Positions 49,220 to 58,400 of a DNA stretch of 64,000 nt are shown here, piece by piece. Position 1 is the stretch's first letter. Each line of letters starts with the position of its first letter. Origin of the DNA: Macrostomum hystrix (Eukaryota; Platyhelminthes; Macrostomidae); contig CATNEN010000003.1 of assembly GCA_950097015.1 (NCBI GenBank), positions 11,685,501 to 11,749,500 of the forward strand, in the 5' to 3' direction. Both the position numbers and the translations under genes were made by a program. The notes beneath the pieces were generated by a model that had not been told where the DNA came from, did no database searches, and saw only the letters and a list, made by a program, of their open reading frames with translations.

Positions 49220-49477
49220 TGTGGCGCCGTCGGTCTATCGCGGCCAGGCGCATTGATAGCCTGAGCGTGGGCGGGCGCGGGGCCGCCAATGTCCTTTATC
49301 TCTTCGCTAACTTATTAATGTACATGCCTAGTGCGTGGCACGTTGCCACCACTCAATAATATCGCACGTTGTACTTGTGTATCGCGTTCTATATAAGTGA
49401 TGTGACTGATGCACAAATATAATTATCATGTTCGCTCCAAACTATCAAACATAAGAGTCTCTCTAAACGACACGACA
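49220..49477 (+). repeat. 3' LTR of element 2
   Basis: 258 bp. It is preceded by ACGGGGATA, the likely polypurine tract. It carries the 14-bp insertion noted for the element. Confidence 0.9.
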
Positions 49478-49824
49478 GGATGATCGCGGCCTACTGTATT
49501 TATTTAGTTATAAGTTCACTTTCCCTCTCTTCCGAACCGCGATCATATTTCAAGATCATTCAGGCGCATCATTCGGGCGCCATTAGTCCTTCATGTCCCC
49601 GCCTCTTTAGTGTATTCGAGCTCATGCTCACCTTTATGACTTCCCCCTTTAGATACATGTAATGACACTATAGATATTGTTGGCAGCGGCGCTTCCCACT
49701 TGTCTGGCAGGATGGTTGGTCGTTTGCCATCGGTTGTCTGCAAAGACATCTGGCGTTTCTCAGCCGCTTGTCCTGTGGAAAGTCAGTGTGGCTACACTCG
49801 ATTCCGGGTGTTCCTGCGATCTCT
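49478..49824. other. single-copy sequence right of element 2
   Basis: No gene or repeat recognised. Confidence 0.4.
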
Positions 49825-50057
49825 CTAGCCTCGCTTAGGGTAGGCGCAGATCAATAGATTTCCGGCCTATGGGATGAGGGACTAGCCTCGCTTAGGGTAG
49901 GCGCAGATCAATAGATTTCCGGCCTATGGGATGAGGGACTAGCCTCGCTTAGGGTAGGCGCAGATCAATAGATTTCCGGCCTATGGGATGAGGGACTAGC
50001 CTCGCTTAGGGTAGGCGCAGATCAATAGATTTCCGGCCTATGGGATGAGGGACTAGC
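49825..50057. repeat. 57-bp minisatellite, four copies
   Basis: Four practically perfect copies, period 57 bp (starts at 49,825 and 49,882). The unit begins CTAGCCTCGCTTAGGGTAGG and includes CAATAGATTTCCGGCCTATG and GGATGAGGGA. Confidence 0.93.
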
Positions 50058-53000
50058 CAAGCCTGAGGGCCAATAGGACCACTCCCTTCTCCCACTGTCA
50101 TGTGGAGCCTTTTTCCTGAGCTTCTCTCCCCTGTCCCCTTCCCCTGACTGCTCCCCCGCGCAGTCCCTCTACCCCTTCCCTCTCCCATGCCCCCTTCCCC
50201 CTCCTCCTACCCCCTCTCAACTTTCTCCCTTCCTCTTCCTTCTGCCCCAGCACTGGCTAGTATAGAGTCCTTTAGTCCATTATCTGCTCTGCCAGTGCCC
50301 AGCTAAATTATCAGTGATGATCCGGCGGGTGAGGATTAATCGGCAGTCAAGAGACTCCGCCGCTCTTTTAGTCCAAGCACTCGCTTCAATATTTGGTATT
50401 GTAAGGTTTCTGAACCACCAAAAAGTTCAAACGAAGTTTTTCGTGTGAGACCTCTGCTGGTTAAAAGTATTATTACTTTTTCATTAAGTGCTATACTGTA
50501 CGCGTGAGCACGTTGTCAATTTATTACCTGCCTAGCCTAGCCAGTATGTACAATTGATGCCAACGTGCTAATAAAATTATATATATATGACCCGCGTCGC
50601 GTACCTTTCTGACAACTCAACTGCTGAGTGATTCACTGAATTCCTCACATTTTGGCTTAAATAGACGTACTTTTGCTATTGTTACTTGTGCAGACTTTTC
50701 CGAAGTACTTTTAACGTAATTGTTAAACCACTAACCCACTACTCTTTGCGCTGTACATCAAAGAGATACTTGACTACTGACTGCACCGATTTGGCGAAGG
50801 AATGGCGGACGGAGTCGACGCCGATGACATGCAGTCCGTGTGGAGATGCCCATTGGCCTCCCTGATGAACGCGCCCTGAAGCAATCGGCTGACAACCCGC
50901 TGCTCACGTGTGCTGCCAATGACATCACGCGCCGCGTCTGCAGAGCAGGTGTGAAAAGACGTTCAGCATCTGCAACGCTGTGGGCTGAGTGGCTACCCGA
51001 GCGAGCCCATCGCATGCGGACTGAAGGAGCGACGAAGAACGTTATCTGTCGCCGAGCTTTGGTTGGCCATTACTAAAGCCCCCATCTCATCGCTCTTTTG
51101 TCTCATTTCTCTCTTGTCTCCTCTCTCCCGTGTCTCATCGCTCCCCTGTCTCATCTTCCCATCTCATCTCTCCTGTGGCTCATCTCTTCAGTGTCTTGTC
51201 TCTCCGCTATCTTTTTTTCTGTCTCATTTTCCCCCATTATTTTCTCATTCTCATTTTCTCTTTAAGTTTCCTGTCTTTATCTTTTTCTTGTCATATCTCT
51301 CTCCTGTCTTATGTCTCCCTGGATCTGAAGTCTCATATTATATCCGATCCCTAATTTATCTTATTCATATCTTCTGTCTGTAGATAAGGTTTTACCGGAG
51401 GGTGTGACTCTCGCCTACCCACTGAGTTTTTTGATCGACCGCCCTGCATGCAGCTAAGTAAAGTCAAGTCTCTGTCTGACTCTCTTTTGTTTCGTTTTTA
51501 TTCTCTACACCTAATATAAACCAGCAGCTAGCGCATTTTGCTTTTCGCATGTTCCCGCGGGGCACAACTTATTCAAACTCTGCTTTAATTTTTTAAATTG
51601 CAGAACATGTAGCATGTAGTTCCTGTCCCGCCCTGCAGTTGGGAGAAAAATTGTACTCTACTTGCGTCTATAATTGCGTCTACTGCTTCTTAATTTTAAG
51701 TTAAAAGAGGACATGATTGCTTTCTCTAAACTTATTTTAAATAGAGAGACAGAGGGACTATTGACTATTACATAACTAGAACCGATAGTTAAGCAACGCA
51801 TACTAACTAGTCGCACAATATAATAAGGGTGGTATTGTTAATATGGCAAGAAAGTACAAGTATTTACAATAATATAAAAAAATATAAAGCTAGAAAGCAA
51901 AATAATTGGGTTTACAAGCACTGCGATTAAATGTAAAATTCTTATTTAAATATATATCTGGCAATTGGTTTTACTTTAGATATTTTCTGCACACAAGGGC
52001 TTTTTACATTTGTTTTAAACTTTGTCGTCTTCGAACTACAAAATAGTGATTTTTCAATTGTCACTGAAAGCACGTCTAGAATTCCAACGACACAAAAATA
52101 AAGGTGACCGATATTTTTTCTTTGTTTTATATCCTTATTGTGTATAACACAATTGAATAATCTAATTTGGCTGCACTGGGTTTATATGTATTATTAAAGA
52201 GTTTCATTGATTACTGTAGGTTTTCTTACGTTTTATAATGCTTATTTACTTATGGTTTTAATTTTAGTATTTATTTTATATTAGAAACTAGAACTATTCA
52301 ATCAAGTATACAGAAAATTTTAACTCTTGCTCATTTAATTGAAGTAATAGTTTTCTATTAATTAATCGATCTAGATATGTTCTAGATTTGATTGATCTAG
52401 GCCTGATGACCAATTGTTTATGTATTTTTACAATTAACTATTTATAAAAGTTTTCTCTTAAAAAAATAAACCTTTATCACATTTTAGGCTTATGTCTAAG
52501 TATTAAGATTTAAATGAAATTAAAATTAATTCATTTTTGTTGTAAAGTTACTTTAAGTACATTACTAAACCTAGTGCCTACTAAAGCTAGGGGCCTATTG
52601 GTAGGGCCCAAATATCTTCATACATGACATGGTATTACATGATATATTGCATCTATATAGTAATAAATATTAATTAGATACAATAACTTACAATACCAGA
52701 TAACACTGTTATTCCTGCTAATGACATGAGACAATATAATAGAGTAGAGTCAGGCAGAGACTTGACTATACTTATCTGCAAGACAACACACTCCATCTCA
52801 CTCCTATCTCTAGCAAGCCCATTGTTGTTTAATTGCTTTCTTTATGCTTCAAGAAAATTTGAAATTTTATAATTTCAAATTTAGAAGCAGGGGTCCATTA
52901 TTGGCTTTGTTTTTAGTATAGGTAAACTAAAGACACTATACTGAGTGACTTATTTATCTGTGCAACTAATAGGGCCTAGTAATATGAAACCTTGCTGCCA

Positions 53001-55011
53001 ACCTGCACCAAACCCCTGAAACTTAAAGCAACTCCCAACTCAATAGTAATATTTAGTGTGAAGGACATACCACATCTTAATCTGATGCATGTTAGTTGCT
53101 TTAATAACCAGTAGTCAGTAGTATGTGAGCCAATGGTATATTTAGTGTGTTGGACATACCACATGTTAGATGCATACTGTACTCATTTGCAACTGTTAAA
53201 AGGTTTACTTTTCCAACTGTGTGTCAACTGTCAACCTATAGTTTTCAACAGCTAGTAACTGTTTCATAACCAATTTTGTATTTGTTCGTGACTTCACTTT
53301 TTTTCATTGGAAATGTTTGTATTCTGGGGAAATGGCTCTGCTGGCTAGAGCCCCATATTCACCCATGAAAAGCTGTTTCTGTGGGTGCATGAACCCCAAA
53401 AGGGTCATTAAAAACATTTATCTAAAATGTCACTTTTTTGCATAGACTTGTCAAGTTAAGCACCTAAATTAGCCGCTTCACCTAGGCTGTTTCTATAGTA
53501 AATAATAATAATAATAATTAATTATACCTGCCCCAATTGGGTCAGATGTGCAGCCAACAGCCCAGCCGTAGCTATTGCGCGGCGCATCTACATACAGTAC
53601 TATATTATAGTAAAGAACTAGTTCATAAGTGTAAAAATTGACATAAGACACAAAATTGCATATCCCCTATGCCAAATACTGTCCAGATAATAGGACTATT
53701 ATGAAATGTTTTATCTCACAAATTCTAACTTTTGAAAATAAAACTGGCCTACTACATATTGTGAGATTTTGAAGTTATTAGGAGTTAATAATAAGAAGTG
53801 TACCAAATGTATTAGTGTTGTCTTACTGTGTATGTTTCATTAACTTCTGTACTTAAAATCCAAATTCAAATATCAATCTAGTAATGTACTAGAGCAATGG
53901 GGGCATCCATTTTTCCAATATATCTCCTCAACAATAGATCCAATCTAGGTTTTTTCTTTGTTAAATCTCAATTGTGTCTAGGTGAATTTCATCCTTTAAG
54001 TTTTGAGCTTGTTTGGTTAAGCATAAGTATTTATATGAGGGCATTGTTAAAATACAGAGGGAAGATAGGCAAGCATGAGTTATTTTAGTAACAATTTAGC
54101 CACACTTTTTATATAATCTGTTTATCTTAATTTAGTGTGTTTGGGACTTATATTTTAAATTGCTATAAAATATCAACTGTTTATATACATAAGCTATATC
54201 CATTTCGCAACTCAAGGTAACAACATTTCCCTTGTCTTTATGTCTTTATTTCTTTATGTATTTAAGTCTTTAAGGTTGTCTTTTTGTTAGTGTATAATAT
54301 TTAGCCATGAACTTATACCAATGTTTAATTTATTTTTATCATTATTATTGGAATGTTTAGTCATTTACATTTAATTTAATCTAGGATTTACCAACTTTAC
54401 ATAATTTTCTTCAGTATTTTTTATTAAGGGTAGAATTAGCATACCAAATGCAATACCTTATTAGCTTATTCCATTTTTAATTGTCTAAGTATCCATACCT
54501 TGTAGCATGCCTTCTGATGCTACACTTAACACCAAAATAGCTTACTTTGTTGTCTTTTGATATTGTTTTGTGCTCAGACCAGGACCAATACTATGACTTT
54601 AGAATAATATAAATAAGATTCGTGGGAGAATTCTTCTGTTCTACCTTGATTGCTTAGAAGAAAACTCAACACTATAGACACATTTTTATATCTAGGGCTA
54701 CAAGTTAACTGACAATAATGTTACTTAGATATTTTAATGGTCATTGGTTTGCTTAATATATTATTACTATAAATGTTTACTATGACTTAGATCATCTGCC
54801 TGTTACTGTAAACACACGTGGCTATAGTTTTGCTTCCTGAATTTCAAGTAAATATTTTATTATCTCTCTTTATTATATCTAGTTTTTTCTTTTGAGTTCG
54901 TCCTCATTGCTAATAAATAAATCTCAGCCTTCTCATCATCTCATCTTATGTAGTCACTTGTGTAAACACTTTGTGGTCTGTAATAGAGAATCATTAACAA
55001 AATAATTTCAG
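50058..55011. other. 5-kb AT-rich single-copy region before the F-box gene
   Basis: Probably upstream region and first intron(s) of the F-box gene. Sub-regions: a C/T-rich block at 50,070-50,250; a GC-richer island at about 50,760-51,070 with short open frames on both strands (one ATG-started frame, MADGVDADDMQSVW, at 50,802 could be a first exon, unproven); a pyrimidine-rich stretch of degenerate GTCTCAT words at 51,080-51,330; then AT-rich DNA. A direct repeat of TATTTAGTGTG...GGACATACCACAT occurs at 53,050 and 53,135. No exon with a known domain was found. Confidence 0.4.
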
Positions 55012-55448
55012 TTGCCGATAATATTACTTCGCAAGGAATGCAACGTCTGGGCAATAAGAAAAAGCGTCGAATCTTAATGCTAGACCAGCTGCCATCTGTC
55101 ATCCAAGCTCGCATATTCTCTTATTTGGATCAGCAGACATTATTAGAATGCATGCTAGTTTGTAAGGCCTGGCGCCAACAGCTACTAAGCGATCCGCAGT
55201 GTTGGCACTCTTTGAGAATATGCACCAGCGATTTAACAGATGCCCTAGTTAACCAATTAACTAACGCTGTCTGTCCCGGATTGGTCAGTTTAGAAATCTA
55301 TTCAGCCGATTGGCCAGAATCTAGTCAACAGCCGGGTCTAGACAAGTCGGCTAAGAAGGCTATGATTGGACGATTGTTCAAATCGGCCGAATTGTTGCAC
55401 TCGTTTAGTCTTCGATTGGTCTGCTGTCGGCATGGCCTAAGTGTACAG
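55012..55448 (+). CDS. F-box gene exon 1 (F-box domain)
   Basis: Follows acceptor AATAATTTCAG and ends at CAG/GTAAGT. From ATG 55,038 it reads MQRLGNKKKRRILMLDQLPS, with the F-box core LDQLPSVIQARIFSYLD and MLVCKAWRQQLLSDPQCWHS at residues ~15-60. The frame upstream of the ATG is open back to the acceptor, so initiation in an earlier exon is possible. The remainder begins the first leucine-rich repeats. A basic patch (KKKRR) near the N-terminus could be a nuclear signal. Confidence 0.85.
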
Positions 55449-58400
55449 GTAAGTACGAGAACACAGTTGCTTAGCGGCAGATATTTTGTCAAGTGTACCG
55501 CTGTTTAGTCCATGGACTGGGGAACGCCCTAAATTCCCGAAGCTAATGCTGGCTCCTATTTGCTAGCTGGGTGAACTGTAGCAATGCAAATTTCAGTGCC
55601 TTGCCAAAGGACACAAAATTTTCACGTGGATTCGGGAATCGAACCCCTAACCTTTGAGTAGTGAGTTCGACGCTCTAACTAATAAGCTAGAACGGCCTCA
55701 TTGTATTATTTGATTGTGAATCGACTTGTAATCATTATAATAATAGTATTAATAATAATAGCAGGAGGGCGGAATATAATGGCACTAGAACTGCAACCAG
55801 CGAGAAGGCAGGCACACACACAGATGTGTAGATCTGTTCTGACTTTCTCACTGTCAGGCAGTGTACAATCTAATTGCGCCTCGGACATTGGCCCTCAAGG
55901 GCGTAAATTGCACGACAAGCCGCCCAAGACTTCTCTCCGTATGAATTTGGCCTCGCCGCGGAATCGAGCTCAGGAACCTTGGTGCGAGACGCAGACGCGT
56001 TAACCGCTTACTTGGGTTACGAATGAAAAAGAAAAAAGATAATGATTTCTCTAACTCCCAGTTTGAATCCTATGTTTTTCTACGCGCGCAGACTAGCCGC
56101 AGCAAAAAAAACGGTGGCGTTGGAAACACGGCAGACTGGCTATCGCCGGACACAATTCTAGGCCAATTGGCTCGCAAAGGTCGGGCAAGCGGTCTTCGAT
56201 CGTTGATTTTGCGCTCCGAACGGCTCACTGATTCCGGCGTTAAAAAGCTAACTAGCGGTGTTGGCTCCCCGAACTTGCAGAGGCTGCATCTTGTGGCTTG
56301 TCATAAATTGTCGGACACCGCATTGTCCGGTCTGATTGCTACTGCGCCTCTGCTGCGAAGCCTACAGATTGTCGACTGTCCATTGGTGAGTTAGGGATTC
56401 ACATTCTCTAAGTCCCCAATCCTCTCAGATCCTCAGATTTCATTCCCAATCTCTCAGATACTCAGATTTCATTCCCAATCTCTCAGATACTCAGATTCCA
56501 TTCCCAATCTCTCAGATACTCAGATTCCATTCCAAATCTCTCAGATACTCAGATTCCATTCCCAATCTCTCAGATACTCAGATTCTATTCCCAATCTCTC
56601 AGATACTCAGATTCTATTCCCAATCTCTCAGATACTCAGATTTTATTCCCAATCTCTCAGATACTCAGATTTTATTCCCAATCTCTCAGATACTCAGATT
56701 TTATTCCCAATCTCTCAGATACTCAGATTTCATTCCCAATCTCTCAGATACTCAGATTTCATTCCCAATCTCTCAGATACTCAGATTTTATTCCCAATCT
56801 CTCAGATACTCAGATTTCATTCCCAATCTCTCAGATCCTCAGATTCCATTCCCAATCTCTCAGATCCTCAGGTTTTTTCTCCCAACCTCTCAGATCCTCA
56901 GATTTCGTTCCCAATCTCTCAGATCCTCAGATTTCATTCCCAATCTCTGAGATCCTCAGATTTTATTCCCAATCTCTCAGATTTTTTTCTCCCAACCTCT
57001 CAGATCCTCAGGTTTTTTTCTTCTAACCTCCCAAATCCTCAGGTTATTTCTCCCAACCTCCCAGATCCTCAGGTTATTTCTCCCAACCTCCCAGATCCTC
57101 AGGTTTTTTTCTCCCAACCTCTCAGATCCTCAGGTTATTTCTCCCAACCTCCCAGATCCTCAGGTTTTTTCTCCCAACCTCCCAGATCCTCAGGTTTTTT
57201 CTCCCAACCTCTCAGATCCTCAGGTTTTTTCTCCCAACCTCTCAGATCCTCAGGTTTTTTTCTTCTAACCTCCCAAATCCTCAGGTTATTTCTCCCAACC
57301 TCCCAGATCCTCAGGTTATTTCTCCCAACCTCCCAGATCCTCAGGTTTTTTTCTCCCAACCTCCCAGATCCTCAGGTTTTTTCTCCCAACCTCTCAGATC
57401 CTCAGGTTTTTTCTCCCAACCTCCCAGATCCTCAGGTTTTTTCTCCTAGCCTCCCAGATCCTCAGGTTTTTTCTCCCAACCTCCCAGATCCTCAGGTATT
57501 TTCTCCTAACCACCCAGATGCTCAGGTTTTTTCTCCTAACCTCCCCGATCCTCAGGTTTTTTCTCCCAACCTCCCAGATCCTCAGGTTTTTTCTCCCAAC
57601 CTCTCAGATCCTCAGGTTTTTTTCTCCCAACCCCTCAGATCCTCAGGTTTTTTCTCCCAACCTCCCAGATCCTCAGGTTTTTTCTCCTAGCCTCCCAGAT
57701 CCTCAGGTTTTTTCTCCCAACCTCCCAGATCCTCAGGTATTTTCTCCTAACCTCCCAGATGCTCAGGTTTTTTCTCCTAACCTCCCCGATCCTCAGGTTT
57801 TTTCTCCCAACCTCCCAGATCCTCAGGTTTTTTCTCCCAACCTCCCACGTCGTCGCATTTCTTTTTCCGATCCTTTAGATGTTACTATTCTTTAATCTAC
57901 AAAGAATAGTTTTTTTTTTGTCTTTTTGCGATTCTTTTTGCCTAAATAGAGATTTCTCTCCGTTTTCAATTCTACCAGTTATCCGAACGAGGCCTTCAAC
58001 GCTTAGCAAGCGGCGGAAACAACAATGGCAACAACACAAATGATTCAGCTAGCGTTGCGTATCTCCGAGAATTAACACTAGCTGGCCAGCATCGTCTAGT
58101 TGATCAGGCTAAAGCGGCTAAAGTCATCGCTGATATTGGACGCTCTCTGGAGCGTTTGTCTCTAGATAGCAGCTCGCCTCATTGCACTCTGTCCTGCGAT
58201 CAATCTATGCTAGGCGGATTTCAGTGCTTGACCCAGCTGAGACTGACAGCTCTGTGCTTTATTGGCGATCCCGGATTGGCTGTGCTAGCCAAGTGCTGCC
58301 CCGGTGAGTCTTTGTTTTAATATGTTTTTTGTAATCAACTCTTTGTTCTATCTAATGCATTTTACTAAACTTTTGTTGTCTTGGTTTTAATTAAGTCAAG

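Larger units (their letters stand above)
45215..49477 (+). mobile_element. Ty3/gypsy LTR retrotransposon 2
   Basis: A 4,263-bp element with LTRs of 244 bp (45,215-45,458) and 258 bp (49,220-49,477), both TG...CA. The flanks GGATA and GGATG match at four of five positions, so the target duplication is imperfect or mutated. LTRs differ by roughly eight substitutions and one 14-bp indel (GTGCGTGGCACGTT present only in the 3' LTR), so the insertion is older than element 1, yet its gag-pol frame is uninterrupted. Proteins are closely related to element 1, the LTRs are not. Confidence 0.9.

Noticed and set aside
50758-51076. Gene in the GC-richer island before the F-box gene
   Set aside because: Open frames of 78-85 codons on both strands, no domain, no consistent splice sites to exon 1. 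A first exon here stays possible but unsupported.
53330-53410. SINE-like stretch with GGCTCTGCTGGCTAGAGC
   Set aside because: A-box-like word without a matching B-box on the same strand; no second copy in the window.
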